From NCBI GenBank assembly GCA_964451375.1, contig CAYVIN010000008.1:1-64000 (forward strand): a stretch of 64,000 nt of DNA, written 5' to 3'. This DNA comes from JAGXQV01 sp964451375. GTDB lineage: Bacteria > Pseudomonadota > Gammaproteobacteria > Burkholderiales > Sulfuricellaceae. Each line of letters opens with the position of its first letter. Positions within the stretch are counted from its first letter, which is position 1. A model generated the notes under the pieces. That model was given only the letters and a program-made list of their open reading frames with translations. It had not been told where the DNA came from and did no database searches. The translations under genes and the position numbers were made by a program. Below, one piece after another: positions 33,864 through 43,853 of this stretch.

Positions 33864-36800
33864 ATGCACCGCCTCCTGAAGCGCCAATTGCAACGCCATC
33901 TGGGTAAGGATTTTGCCGTTCCCACCGAGTGGGAGGCGATGCTGACGACAATCAGCGAGCATTACGAGGAGGAAGACCGCGAACGAGCGATGATGGAAAA
34001 CGCTCTGGAAGTCAATTCGCGGGAACTCAACGACGCCAACGAACGCCTGCGCGCGCAGAACGAAGAACTCACGCGCACCATGCTCAACACCCTCAGCGAC
34101 GGCGTTTACGCAACCGACATGAACGGCGGCGTCACCTTCATGAATGCCGCTGCAGAAACCATACTGGGCTGGCGCGAAGCGGAGCTGATCGGCAAACACG
34201 CCCACCAGACCCTCCACCACAGCCGTCCCGACGGCGCACCATTCCCCGCCGAGGAATGTCCCCTGCTGGGCGTATTGCAGGCCAACGCCTCGCTCAGCGG
34301 TGAGGAGCATTTCATCAACCGCGCCGGCCACATGGTGCCAGTATCCTACCGCGCCAATCCACTGGTGCAGGACGGCGAAACCATCGGATCGCTGATTTCG
34401 TTCCAGGACATCACCCAGCGCCAGAAGAGCGAAGCGCTGATCCGCCTGCAAAAAGCCGCTCTCGACGCAGCGGCCAACATGATCACCATCACCGCCCGTA
34501 ACGGGGTCATCGAATACGTCAACTCGGCGTTCTGCCAAACCACCGGTTATGTCATAGAAGAAGTCGTCGGCAAACATAGTCGGATTCTCAAATCCGGCCA
34601 ACAGGACATCACTTTTTACGAAACCATGTGGAGCGTCCTGCTCGCCGGTAAACCCTGGGAAGGCGAACTGCTCAACCGCCGCAAGGACGGCAGCATCTAC
34701 CCCGAGCAGATGACCATTACACCGATTATCGAGGAGGGTGAAATCACCCATTTCGTCGCTATCAAGCGCGACATTACCGAAGAATCAAAAACCAAAACCC
34801 GCCTCAAACTGATCGAAACGGCGATCCAGAACATCGATCAGGGCATCCTGATCACCGGCACCAACCTCACCGACGACGGCATGGAAATCCAGTACGTCAA
34901 CGCCGGTTTCAGCCATATCACCGGTTATGCGCCGGAAGAGGTGCTGGGCAAACGCACTGCCGTCCTGCGCGGCCCGCAAAGCGACCTCGGGATACTCGCC
35001 CAAATTCGCGAAGCGCTCGCTCAGGGGCGCAGTTTCAGCAGCGAAACCGTATACCGTCACAAAAACGGCGCGCCCTACGATGTGGAACTGCAATACTCGC
35101 CGGTGCGCGACGACAAAGGTAAAGTCACCCATTTCATCGGCCTGCTGTCCGACATCAGCCTGCGCAAACAGGCCGAGGAAACCATGCGCCGTGTGCGCGA
35201 TCAGGCGCTGGAAAACTCGCGCCTGAAATCCGAATTTCTCTCCACCATGAGTCATGAAATCCGCACCCCGATGAACGGCATCATCGGCATGACGGATTTG
35301 CTCCTCGACACCCCGCTCAACCCTGAGCAGCGTGACTTTACCAGCATCGTCCGGGACTCGGCGCAATCCCTGCTGACCATCATCAACGACATCCTCGACT
35401 TTTCCAAAATCGAGGCCGGCAAGATGGAAATCGAGATCACCGATTTCTCGCCGGTGCACATCGTCGAAGGCGCCGCCGAACTGCTGGTCGCCAAAGCCCG
35501 CGAGAAAAAACTTTCGTTGATGACCTTCATCGACCCGAGTCTCCCCGGTCACCTGCGCGGCGACCCGATGCGCCTGCGCCAGGTGCTGGTCAACCTGGTC
35601 GGCAACGCCATCAAATTCACCGAAAGCGGGGAAATCCAGGTACGCGCCCTGTCCGACCAACAAAACTGGATGGTGCGTTTTGAAATTGCCGATACCGGCA
35701 TCGGCATGTCCCCGCGAACACTGGAACGCCTGTTCCAGTCGTTCACCCAGGCGGATAGCTCGACCACCCGCAAATACGGCGGCACTGGCCTCGGGCTGGC
35801 AATCTGCAAACGTCTCGTCGAACTGATGGGCGGTGAAATCGGGGTAAACAGTGAAGAAGGCAAAGGCTCGACATTCTGGTTCAACCTGCCGTTGATTCCC
35901 TCCCTGCACAGTCACACCCTTCCCCAACCGCGCCTCGAAGAAATGCGCGGAATGCGGGTATTGGTGGTGGACGACCGCAGCACCGACCGGGAAATTCTGC
36001 ACCGCTATCTGTATTCCTGGAACATGACCAGCGACGGAGCGGCGAGCGCCAAGGAAGCCCTTGCCCTGATGCACAGCGCCGTCGCCGACGGCAAACCCTA
36101 CGACATCGCTCTGGTGGATTTTTCCATGCCGGAAATGGATGGCATTGATCTGGCCCACGCCATCCGCACCGAGAAAAAATTCGACCACACCCGCTTGCTG
36201 CTGCTCACCGCGTTCGACCAGCGCGATCTGGTCGGTCAGGCCAAGGAGGCCGGATTTTCCGCCTATCTCACCAAGCCGGTGCGCCAGTCGCAGTTGTATG
36301 ACGGCATCGCCGCCAAAGTCGAGGAAAGCATCGTCGAAACCTTGCCGGAGCACGGCAACGCCCCCGCAGCGGGCGGCGCACCAACCATTCAGGAAGCCCT
36401 CACCACCCGCCGCCTGATATTGCTCGCCGAAGACAATCTGACCAACCAGAAAGTCGCGCAACTCCAACTTAACAAACTCGGTTACGCGGTACACGTCGTC
36501 AACAACGGGAAGGAAGCACTGGAAGCAGTGACGATGCTTCCCTACGCGGCAATTCTGATGGATTGCCAGATGCCGGTCATGGACGGGTTTGAAGCCACCG
36601 CCGCCATCCGCAAGATGGAAGAACTCGGTGGCGGAGAACGTATTCCGATCATCGCCATGACCGCCAACGCCATGCAGGGCGACCGCGAACGCTGCCTGGC
36701 TGCGGGAATGGACGATTACGTCAGCAAACCGGTCAGTCCCGATAAACTCGGTCGGGTATTGAACAACTGGACGATCCGCCGCAACGAAGCCGCCGCGCCG

Positions 36801-37181
36801 GAAAGCAGTGAGGAAAAGCCCGCTGGCGCTGCCCAGATCCCCTGTGTGGACATCGCCTGGTTAAAGGAATATTTCGGCGACGACCCGGAATTGATCGCCG
36901 AATTGCTAGAGGTTTTCGATTCATCCACCACCACCCTGCTGGGCAAACTGCACGGCGCAGTAGACCGGCGCGACAGCACCGCCATCAAGCTGCTCGCCCA
37001 CGAAGCCAAAGGGTCGTGCGCCAACCTCGGGGTACGGGTAATGGCGGATTGCGCTGCCGAACTGGAAATGGCCGTAGCCGAGCAGGATTGGGAACAAATC
37101 CGGGGATTGCAGGAAAAACTGGAAGACTTGTTCAAACAACTCCAGGCGGGACAAAAAAGCCGTTTTCCGTCTGAAGAATAA
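33864..37181 (+). CDS. Cytoplasmic PAS hybrid histidine kinase with two receivers and Hpt
   Basis: A 1105-residue soluble phosphorelay protein. The N-terminus MHRLLKRQLQRHLG plus a coiled coil (1-75) is typical of kinases paired with FIST proteins. Three PAS units follow (about 76-190, 195-310, 315-435). HisKA has His464 in MSHEIRTPMN, and HATPase has DTGIGM and GGTGLGLAICK. Receiver 1 is about 695-815 (LVDFSMPEMDG), receiver 2 about 850-970 (LMDCQMPVMDG), Hpt about 995-1090 (AHEAKGSCANLG). No membrane helix is present, so it should sense a cytoplasmic signal, perhaps through FIST. The start codon sits at the edge of a heptamer repeat and lacks a ribosome site. Confidence 0.94.
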   Translation: MHRLLKRQLQRHLGKDFAVPTEWEAMLTTISEHYEEEDRERAMMENALEVNSRELNDANERLRAQNEELTRTMLNTLSDGVYATDMNGGVTFMNAAAETILGWREAELIGKHAHQTLHHSRPDGAPFPAEECPLLGVLQANASLSGEEHFINRAGHMVPVSYRANPLVQDGETIGSLISFQDITQRQKSEALIRLQKAALDAAANMITITARNGVIEYVNSAFCQTTGYVIEEVVGKHSRILKSGQQDITFYETMWSVLLAGKPWEGELLNRRKDGSIYPEQMTITPIIEEGEITHFVAIKRDITEESKTKTRLKLIETAIQNIDQGILITGTNLTDDGMEIQYVNAGFSHITGYAPEEVLGKRTAVLRGPQSDLGILAQIREALAQGRSFSSETVYRHKNGAPYDVELQYSPVRDDKGKVTHFIGLLSDISLRKQAEETMRRVRDQALENSRLKSEFLSTMSHEIRTPMNGIIGMTDLLLDTPLNPEQRDFTSIVRDSAQSLLTIINDILDFSKIEAGKMEIEITDFSPVHIVEGAAELLVAKAREKKLSLMTFIDPSLPGHLRGDPMRLRQVLVNLVGNAIKFTESGEIQVRALSDQQNWMVRFEIADTGIGMSPRTLERLFQSFTQADSSTTRKYGGTGLGLAICKRLVELMGGEIGVNSEEGKGSTFWFNLPLIPSLHSHTLPQPRLEEMRGMRVLVVDDRSTDREILHRYLYSWNMTSDGAASAKEALALMHSAVADGKPYDIALVDFSMPEMDGIDLAHAIRTEKKFDHTRLLLLTAFDQRDLVGQAKEAGFSAYLTKPVRQSQLYDGIAAKVEESIVETLPEHGNAPAAGGAPTIQEALTTRRLILLAEDNLTNQKVAQLQLNKLGYAVHVVNNGKEALEAVTMLPYAAILMDCQMPVMDGFEATAAIRKMEELGGGERIPIIAMTANAMQGDRERCLAAGMDDYVSKPVSPDKLGRVLNNWTIRRNEAAAPESSEEKPAGAAQIPCVDIAWLKEYFGDDPELIAELLEVFDSSTTTLLGKLHGAVDRRDSTAIKLLAHEAKGSCANLGVRVMADCAAELEMAVAEQDWEQIRGLQEKLEDLFKQLQAGQKSRFPSEE

Positions 37182-37232
37182 GCTCTCCCATTAATTTTTA
37201 GTGTTAAAACTTCCTTTCAACAGGAGCAAATC

Positions 37233-38036
37233 ATGTTATCCATCTTCTTCCGTTATCTGACCTTGCTCGTCTTTTTTGTAAATGCCGTGCCCAGCCTGGC
37301 CGACACCGCCAAAGGTGAATTGCTGCTGTATTGCGGCATCACCATGGTGCGGCCCATGACCGAAATCGCCCAAACCTTTGAAAAACGCGAAAACATCAAA
37401 GTCACCATCGCTCAGGGCGGCTCGGAGGATCTTTATCAATCGGCTAAAAAAAGCGGACTGGGCGACCTCTACCTGCCCGGTGAACCTACCTTCCGCACCC
37501 TTCATCTGAAAGAAGGTCTGTTGGGTGAATTCGTCACCATCGGCTACAACCAAATGGCGCTGATGGTGCAAAAAGGCAATCCCAAAGCGGTCAAAAGCGA
37601 CCCGCGCGAGTTGTTGCGCAAGGATTTGACGGTCATCATCGGCAACGAATCCTCGGGCAGCGTCGGCAAGGAATCCAAGGACATTCTCGATGCGTTGCGC
37701 ATCTATGAAGCAGTGGTGAAATCGGCGGCCTTCCTCTCCCCGGATTCGCGCACCCTGGTCAACACCCTCAAGAAAAAGGAAGCTGATCTGGCGATGAACT
37801 GGCGCGCCGTCGGTTTTTTCCAGGATAACGTTGCTGCGGTGGACATCATCGATCTCGACGCCAAGGTGGCAAAACCCCAAGCCTTGCTGCTCAATCTCCT
37901 GACCCACTCGAAACACCCCGAAGCGGCGCGCCGTTTCATGGCCTTCAGCGCCGGCGAAGAAGGCCAGGCCATCTTCCGCAAACACGGTTTCCTCGACAAC
38001 AAGATCACTATTCCGGCCGATACCGCTCCGCGATGA
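37233..38036 (+). CDS. Periplasmic substrate-binding protein, ModA-like, coupled to a kinase
   Basis: A 267-residue exported protein with signal peptide (cleavage near SLA/DT). The mature part resembles molybdate/sulfate-type binding proteins: LLLYCGITMVRPMTEIAQTF at the N-terminus, QGGSEDLYQ, DLYLPGEP, a central VIIGNESSGSVGK loop and C-terminal EAARRFMAFSAGEEGQAIF. No ABC permease or ATPase is nearby. The stop overlaps the start of a membrane hybrid kinase (ATGA), so its likely role is to present a ligand, perhaps an oxyanion, to that kinase. AGGAG precedes ATG 37233. Confidence 0.9.
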   Translation: MLSIFFRYLTLLVFFVNAVPSLADTAKGELLLYCGITMVRPMTEIAQTFEKRENIKVTIAQGGSEDLYQSAKKSGLGDLYLPGEPTFRTLHLKEGLLGEFVTIGYNQMALMVQKGNPKAVKSDPRELLRKDLTVIIGNESSGSVGKESKDILDALRIYEAVVKSAAFLSPDSRTLVNTLKKKEADLAMNWRAVGFFQDNVAAVDIIDLDAKVAKPQALLLNLLTHSKHPEAARRFMAFSAGEEGQAIFRKHGFLDNKITIPADTAPR

Positions 38037-41000
38037 AACCCGCTACTCCCGCTGCGCCGGGCAACCAGGAACTGATGAACGTCGGCGCGGCCATCCGCTG
38101 GCTGGCCGGCGTATTTTTGCTGAGCGTCGTTCTGGTGCTGGTGTTGCTGGAATTTTTCTCCCATTTGCAGGAAGAGTTGCACCAACGCGGCCTCAACGAG
38201 CAGGCGCGGCTATTCATCGGCGAAGAAATCGTGCGCGGCATTTACGACATCGAGAAGGATTTCTACCGCATGACGATGACCAACAACCCCGGCGGCATGA
38301 AACGCATTCGGGGCATCATCGACAAACATACGGAAAAACTTCTGCACGACATGACGGTGCTCAAAGAGGGCGGCACGGTGCGCCGCGAGACCCCGCTGAA
38401 TCTGGAAGGTGTTGACGACATCCTGCGCGAAGTCACCTATCGCCCGCAGCAACAAAAGAAGGAATTCGTCCTCGAACAAATCGAGATTGTTCCGTTGCTC
38501 GACCAGATGAACGACAAAACCGGCGAATTACAGGCGCTGCTGGAACAACGCTGGACGCATCAGGAAAGCGGCAACCGCGAAAGTTTTTTCCGCATCGAGG
38601 AAAAACTCTCGTTGTTTCTCAAACAATTGCCGCCCTATTTCGAGCGTCTCGAAGAAAACGCCAACCGCCTGTTTTACGAAGGCGACAAGGAATTGCGCGA
38701 GCTGGAAACCCAGCTTCAAACTCAGCGCCAACGCCTAAAGCTCGTGGAAATCGGCCTGATCGGCATCGTCGTGATATTTGCCGGCATCGTCGGGGTATTG
38801 TTCCTGCGCCGCATCAACTACGCCAACCAGCGCCTCGGAACCGCGCTCGACGACGCCATCGCGGCGCGTAATGAAATCAACAGCCTGCGCGAACAAAACA
38901 CCGCCATCCTCAACACCCTCAGCGACGGCATCTACGCCACCGACATGGAAGGCCGCGTCACTTTCATGAACGCCTCGGCGGAAAACATTCTCGGCTGGCG
39001 CGAAGAGGAACTGAACGGCGTCACCATCCATTCCGCCGTGCACCACACCCGCCCCAGCGGCGCACCGTTCCCCAACCAGGAATGCCCCCTGCTGGACGTT
39101 CTGCTGAACGTCTCGCCCCTGGCTGGCGAGGAACACTTCATCGCCCGCGACGGACGTTTCATCCCGGTTTCCTACCGCGCCATCCCACTGTTCCAGCACA
39201 ACCAACTGGTCGGTTCGCTGGTGTCCTTCCAGGACATCAGCCGGCGCCAGCAAAGCGAAGCCCTGATCCGCCTGCAAAAAGCCGCCCTCGACGCTGCGGC
39301 CAATATGATCGCCATCACCGCGCGCAACGGCTTGATCGAATACGTCAACCGGGCTTTCTCCGAAGTGACCGGCTACGCCCCCGAGGAAGTCATCGGCAAA
39401 CACAGCCGCATTCTCAAATCGGGGCGTCACGACGACACATTTTACGAAAACATGTGGAATATCCTGCTCTCCGGCAAAGCCTGGGAAGGGGAACTGATCA
39501 ACCGGCGCAAGGACGGCGGTCTGTACCCCGAACAGATGACCATCACCCCGATTATCGAGGACAATGAAATCACCCATTTCATCGCCATCAAACGCGATAT
39601 TTCCCAGGAAGCCGTCACCCGCACCCGCCTCAAGCTGATCGAAACCGCGATTCGCAACATCGACCAGGGCCTCTTGATAACTGACACCGACTTCGGCGCT
39701 GAAGGAACCACCATCCTCTATACCAACCCCGGTTTCAGCCGGATCACCGGTTACGAACCCCGGGAAGTGCTGGGCCGCCGCACCGCGCTGCTCAACGGCC
39801 CGCAAACCGACCTGACCCTGCTCGCCGGGATGGGTGAGGCGCTTGCTCAGGGGCGCAGCTTCAGTGGCGAAACCGTGTACCGCCACAAGGACGGCACACC
39901 TTACGACGTGGAACTGCAATGTTCGCCGGTACGCGACGACAAGGATCAGATCACCCATTACATCGGCCTGATTTCCGACATCGGCCCGCGCAAACGCGCC
40001 GAAGAAACCATGCGCCGCGCCCGCGACCAGGCGCTGGAGACATCGCGGCTGAAATCCGAATTCCTCTCCACCATGAGCCACGAAATCCGCACCCCGATGA
40101 ACGGCATCATCGGCATGACGGATTTGCTCCTCGACACCCCGCTCGACACCGAACAACGCGAATTTACCGGCATCGTCCGGGATTCCGCGCATTCCCTGCT
40201 GATGATCATCAACGACATCCTGGATTTTTCCAAAGTCGAAGCCGGCAAGATGGAAATCGAGATTACCGATTTCTCGCCGGCGAACATCCTGGAAGGGGTT
40301 TCCGAACTGCTGTCCGCCAAGGCCCGCGAGAAAAAACTCAGCCTCGCGACCTTCATCGACCCGGCGTTGCCCAGGCTGTTGCGCGCCGACCCGACGCGCC
40401 TGCGCCAGGTGCTCCTCAATCTGCTCGGCAACGCCATCAAATTCACCGAACACGGTGAAGTCCAGGCGCGCGTCCTGAGCGACGAAACCCACCGGATGAT
40501 CCGTTTCGAAATCCACGACACCGGCATCGGCATGTCGCCACAGACCCAGGCGCGCCTGTTCCAGTCGTTCACCCAGGCGGATAGCTCGACCACCCGCAAA
40601 TACGGCGGCACCGGGCTGGGACTGGCGATCAGCAAACGCCTCGTCGAGTTGATGGGCGGCGACATCGGGGTCACCAGCGAGGCCGGAAAAGGGTCAATAT
40701 TCTGGTTCACCTTGCCGTTGCTCGCCGCGTACGCCGACCCGGACGCAGAGTTGGGTGAAACGGCGCAAAAAAATCCGGCCCCGCAGACACCCGCCGCACT
40801 CGCGACCTCGCCGGCCATTCAGGAAGCCCTGAAAAACCGCCGCCTGATCCTGCTCGCCGAAGACAACCCGACCAACCAGAAAGTCGCGCAGTTACAACTC
40901 ACCAAACTCGGCTACACGGTACACATCGTCAACAACGGCGTGGAGGCCGTGGAAGCGGCGGAAGTCCTGCCTTACGCGGCGATTTTGATGGATTGCCAGA

Positions 41001-41602
41001 TGCCGGTGATGGATGGTTTCGAAGCCACCGCCATCATCCGCAAGGCCGAGCAGGGCGACGGCGCACACATCCCGATTATTGCAATGACCGCCAACGCCAT
41101 GCAGGGTGACCGCGAACGCTGTCTGGCGGCGGGCATGGATGATTACGTCAGCAAACCGGTCAGCCCGGAAAAACTCGCGTCAGCGCTCTCCAACTGGGTA
41201 AACAAGCCGGTTGCCGTCGAACCTCCCCCAGCTCCGAAGCACACTCACGGACAACTTATCGACCTGGCGCGGATCACCGACTTCATCGGTGACGAACCGG
41301 AATTGATCGCCGACCTGCTGGATGTTTTTCTCAACTCCACCACCATCCTGCTCGACAAATTACGCGCCGCCGTGGAACGCGGCGATGCGCCGGAAAGCAA
41401 GGGACTGGCGCACCAGGCCAAGGGCGCGTGCGCCAATCTGGGCGTTGATACGATGGCGGAAATCGCCGCCGAACTGGAAAAAACCGCTGCGGCGCAAGAC
41501 TGGCCGCGCAGCCGCGAGTTATGCAAGGAACTCGACGCCATATTCGCCAAGGTCGGCGACGCCATCCAGGCCATCAAAAGCAAATCTGGCGGCGCATCAT
41601 GA
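38033..41602 (+). CDS. Membrane PAS hybrid histidine kinase with one receiver and Hpt
   Basis: A 1189-residue kinase. Helix 1 is about 21-43, a helical periplasmic domain about 45-235, helix 2 about 237-258. A coiled coil and three PAS units (about 285-640) are closely similar to those of the kinase at 33864. HisKA has His683 in MSHEIRTPMN; HATPase has DTGIGM and GGTGLGLAISK. A single receiver is about 940-1060 (LMDCQMPVMDG) and Hpt about 1080-1180 (AHQAKGACANLG). Compared with its neighbour it has gained a membrane sensor and lost the first receiver. It is translationally coupled to the binding protein upstream. Confidence 0.94.
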   Translation: MKPATPAAPGNQELMNVGAAIRWLAGVFLLSVVLVLVLLEFFSHLQEELHQRGLNEQARLFIGEEIVRGIYDIEKDFYRMTMTNNPGGMKRIRGIIDKHTEKLLHDMTVLKEGGTVRRETPLNLEGVDDILREVTYRPQQQKKEFVLEQIEIVPLLDQMNDKTGELQALLEQRWTHQESGNRESFFRIEEKLSLFLKQLPPYFERLEENANRLFYEGDKELRELETQLQTQRQRLKLVEIGLIGIVVIFAGIVGVLFLRRINYANQRLGTALDDAIAARNEINSLREQNTAILNTLSDGIYATDMEGRVTFMNASAENILGWREEELNGVTIHSAVHHTRPSGAPFPNQECPLLDVLLNVSPLAGEEHFIARDGRFIPVSYRAIPLFQHNQLVGSLVSFQDISRRQQSEALIRLQKAALDAAANMIAITARNGLIEYVNRAFSEVTGYAPEEVIGKHSRILKSGRHDDTFYENMWNILLSGKAWEGELINRRKDGGLYPEQMTITPIIEDNEITHFIAIKRDISQEAVTRTRLKLIETAIRNIDQGLLITDTDFGAEGTTILYTNPGFSRITGYEPREVLGRRTALLNGPQTDLTLLAGMGEALAQGRSFSGETVYRHKDGTPYDVELQCSPVRDDKDQITHYIGLISDIGPRKRAEETMRRARDQALETSRLKSEFLSTMSHEIRTPMNGIIGMTDLLLDTPLDTEQREFTGIVRDSAHSLLMIINDILDFSKVEAGKMEIEITDFSPANILEGVSELLSAKAREKKLSLATFIDPALPRLLRADPTRLRQVLLNLLGNAIKFTEHGEVQARVLSDETHRMIRFEIHDTGIGMSPQTQARLFQSFTQADSSTTRKYGGTGLGLAISKRLVELMGGDIGVTSEAGKGSIFWFTLPLLAAYADPDAELGETAQKNPAPQTPAALATSPAIQEALKNRRLILLAEDNPTNQKVAQLQLTKLGYTVHIVNNGVEAVEAAEVLPYAAILMDCQMPVMDGFEATAIIRKAEQGDGAHIPIIAMTANAMQGDRERCLAAGMDDYVSKPVSPEKLASALSNWVNKPVAVEPPPAPKHTHGQLIDLARITDFIGDEPELIADLLDVFLNSTTILLDKLRAAVERGDAPESKGLAHQAKGACANLGVDTMAEIAAELEKTAAAQDWPRSRELCKELDAIFAKVGDAIQAIKSKSGGAS

Positions 41603-41702
41603 AGCCGTCATTCTTCGACCTCGCCCGCAAACCCGCCAACACCGGGCGCTGTAACTCTATTGACTCGCCAAGCGAGCCCCACGTTTATCGAAAGGAAATG
41701 AA

Positions 41703-42779
41703 ATGTTGAACATCCTGATCGTGGACGACAACCCCACCAATTTGATGGTGCTCAAAACCCTGGTGTCGCGCATCGAAGACTGTACGCCGCTGACTTTCAC
41801 ACTGCCCGCTGAAGCGCTGGAGTGGTGCGCACAAAATGAAACCGACCTGGTTCTGCTCGACTACATGATGCCGGAAATCGACGGCATCACCTTCCTGCAA
41901 CGTTTCCGCGCCATGCACGGCAAAAAGGAAATCCCGGTCATCATGGTCACCGCCGACCACGAGGCGGAGGTTCGCTATCAGGCGCTGGAGGCGGGAGCCA
42001 ACGATTTCCTCAACAAACCCATCGACAAAACCGAATTTCTGGCGCGCACCAAAAACGCGCTGGCGCTGCGGCGCAGCCAGAAACAACTGGCAAACCGCGC
42101 CGACTGGCTGGCCCAGGAAGTAAAGAAGGCCCTCGCCGAACTGGTGGTGCGGGAACGCGAAACCATTTTTCTCCTGTCGAAGGCTGCGGAATACCGCGAT
42201 CCGGAAACCGGTGCGCACATCCTGCGCATGGCCCAATATTCGCGCATGATCGCGGCGCGCCTCGGACTCCCGGAAAAGGAACTTGACCTGCTGCTGGATG
42301 CAGCACCGATGCACGACATCGGCAAAGTCGGGATTCCCGACAATATCCTGCTCAAACCCGGCAAACTCGACGACGCCGAATTCACCATCATGAAGCAACA
42401 CTCGAAAATCGGCTGGGAGATACTGCAAGGCCGTTCGACCAGCAACAAACTCCTGCAAATGGCGGCGGAAATCGCCCTTGCCCATCATGAAAAATTCGAC
42501 GGCACGGGTTATCCCAATGGTCTGGCCGGCGAGGCCATCCCGATGCTGGGCCGCATCGTCGCAGTCGCCGATGTATTCGACGCCCTGACTTCCACCCGCC
42601 CCTACAAACTGGCCTGGGAAGTTGAGCGCGCTCGCGACCACATCAGCAACAACGCCGGCAAACACTTCGACCCCGCCTGCGTCGAAGCCTTTCTCGCCGA
42701 ATGGGACGCCGTCCTGGAAGTCCGCAGCTTCTATCAGGATGAAACGCTCGGAACCAAGATGGTTGGAATTAGCTCGTGA
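41703..42779 (+). CDS. Response regulator c-di-GMP phosphodiesterase (REC-HD-GYP)
   Basis: A 358-residue cytoplasmic protein. The receiver is about 1-125 (ILIVDDNPTNLMVL, LLDYMMPEIDG, NKPIDK). The HD-GYP domain is about 150-345, with HDIGKVGIPD and HHEKFDGTGYP. HD-GYP enzymes hydrolyse c-di-GMP to GMP or pGpG. It follows the kinase by 100 bases and is its likely target. The receiver is closely related to that at 46600, which carries Hpt in place of HD-GYP. It is the only clear c-di-GMP-degrading enzyme in the window. Confidence 0.95.
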   Translation: MLNILIVDDNPTNLMVLKTLVSRIEDCTPLTFTLPAEALEWCAQNETDLVLLDYMMPEIDGITFLQRFRAMHGKKEIPVIMVTADHEAEVRYQALEAGANDFLNKPIDKTEFLARTKNALALRRSQKQLANRADWLAQEVKKALAELVVRERETIFLLSKAAEYRDPETGAHILRMAQYSRMIAARLGLPEKELDLLLDAAPMHDIGKVGIPDNILLKPGKLDDAEFTIMKQHSKIGWEILQGRSTSNKLLQMAAEIALAHHEKFDGTGYPNGLAGEAIPMLGRIVAVADVFDALTSTRPYKLAWEVERARDHISNNAGKHFDPACVEAFLAEWDAVLEVRSFYQDETLGTKMVGISS

Positions 42780-42947
42780 AAGAACTAACCTTAAATTCGG
42801 AGGTTGTGTTGAATCCACGTTCTCGCAATCTGCAGATTTAAGAACAACTAGCTATTGCGACGTTTCGCCGTTCTATTTCTAGTTGACTGTCCTCGTTTCA
42901 GCTGGACATTTCCCATATACAACCATTCAGTCACCAGGAGTCAGGAA

Positions 42948-43841
42948 ATGAATACCTTCCGTTCCATCTTAAAATGTCTGTTCACGATTGTATTTTTCGG
43001 CTTCATGGCTCAGGGATGGGCTGCCGACCTGAAGGAAATCAAGGATCGCGGCGAAATTCGCCATATCGGAATCCGCTATGCCAACTTCGTGACAGGTGAC
43101 GGCGAAGGATTCGATGTTGACTTGGTGCAGGGGTTCGCCAAGCACATCGGCGTCAAATACCATTTGGTGTACTCCGATTTCTATAATGTTATCGGCGACC
43201 TGCTGGGAAAGGATGTCGTGCGCAAGGGTGACGACGTTCTGCTCGAAAATACCCGCCCCGTAAAAGGCGACATGATCGCGGCCGGGTTCACCATGTTGCC
43301 CTGGCGTGAGAAAGTTCTCCTGTACTCGGAACCCACTTTTCCCTCGCAGGTTTTGTTAGTGGCTCGTGCCGAATCGACCTACACACCGATCAAAGGTAGC
43401 CCTGACCTGGGCAAGGATATCAATGAAACCAAATCCATCATCGGCGGGAAAAGCCTGTTAGTTATGGAACGAACCTGTTTGGATCCTGCCAATTATGGCC
43501 TGAAAAACAAGGGCTTTGACCTGAAGACTTATACCCGCAGCAGCAATCTCAACGAAATGGTGCCGGCTCTGTTAAAAGGCGAAGCGGAATTTACATTGCT
43601 CGACGTACCTGACGCAATTCTCGATCTGCAAAAATGGGCGGGGAAAATCAAAGTTATTGGCCCGATTTCTGGAGAACAGCAACTGGCAGCGGCATTCCCC
43701 AAATCATCGCCGGAACTGCGCGACGCGTTTAATGAATACTTGCGCAAGATTAAAGCGGATGGAACTTATGAAAAGCTCGTAAACAAACACTATCGGGGTA
43801 TCAAGCGTTACTTCCCGGACTTCTTCACCAAGCAAAAATAA
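42948..43841 (+). CDS. Periplasmic solute-binding protein family 3, coupled to a kinase
   Basis: A 297-residue exported protein; signal peptide to about residue 25 (QGWA/AD). The SBP_bac_3 pattern is clear: LKEIKDRGEIRHIGI, EGFDVDLVQGFAKHIGV, TMLPWREKVLLYSEP, LLDVPDAILDLQKW and a C-terminal DGTYEKLVNKHY. Such proteins bind amino acids or similar solutes. ATG 42948 with upstream AGGAG is chosen over an earlier in-frame ATG because the signal peptide starts there. No transporter genes accompany it. A hybrid kinase begins 12 bases downstream, so sensing is the likely role. Codon use is more A/T-rich than in the preceding genes. Confidence 0.92.
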   Translation: MNTFRSILKCLFTIVFFGFMAQGWAADLKEIKDRGEIRHIGIRYANFVTGDGEGFDVDLVQGFAKHIGVKYHLVYSDFYNVIGDLLGKDVVRKGDDVLLENTRPVKGDMIAAGFTMLPWREKVLLYSEPTFPSQVLLVARAESTYTPIKGSPDLGKDINETKSIIGGKSLLVMERTCLDPANYGLKNKGFDLKTYTRSSNLNEMVPALLKGEAEFTLLDVPDAILDLQKWAGKIKVIGPISGEQQLAAAFPKSSPELRDAFNEYLRKIKADGTYEKLVNKHYRGIKRYFPDFFTKQK

Positions 43842-43853
43842 AGCAGGCCTGAC

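Noticed and set aside
34785..36494. Minus-strand open frame of 569 codons, and a similar one at 38735-40516
   Set aside because: Both are antisense to conserved kinase domains. Their resemblance to each other comes from the paralogy of the plus-strand genes.
41599..41709. 36-codon frame bridging the kinase stop and the REC-HD-GYP start by overlaps at both ends
   Set aside because: Overlaps are neat, but the peptide has no recognisable features and the frame is short enough to arise by chance.
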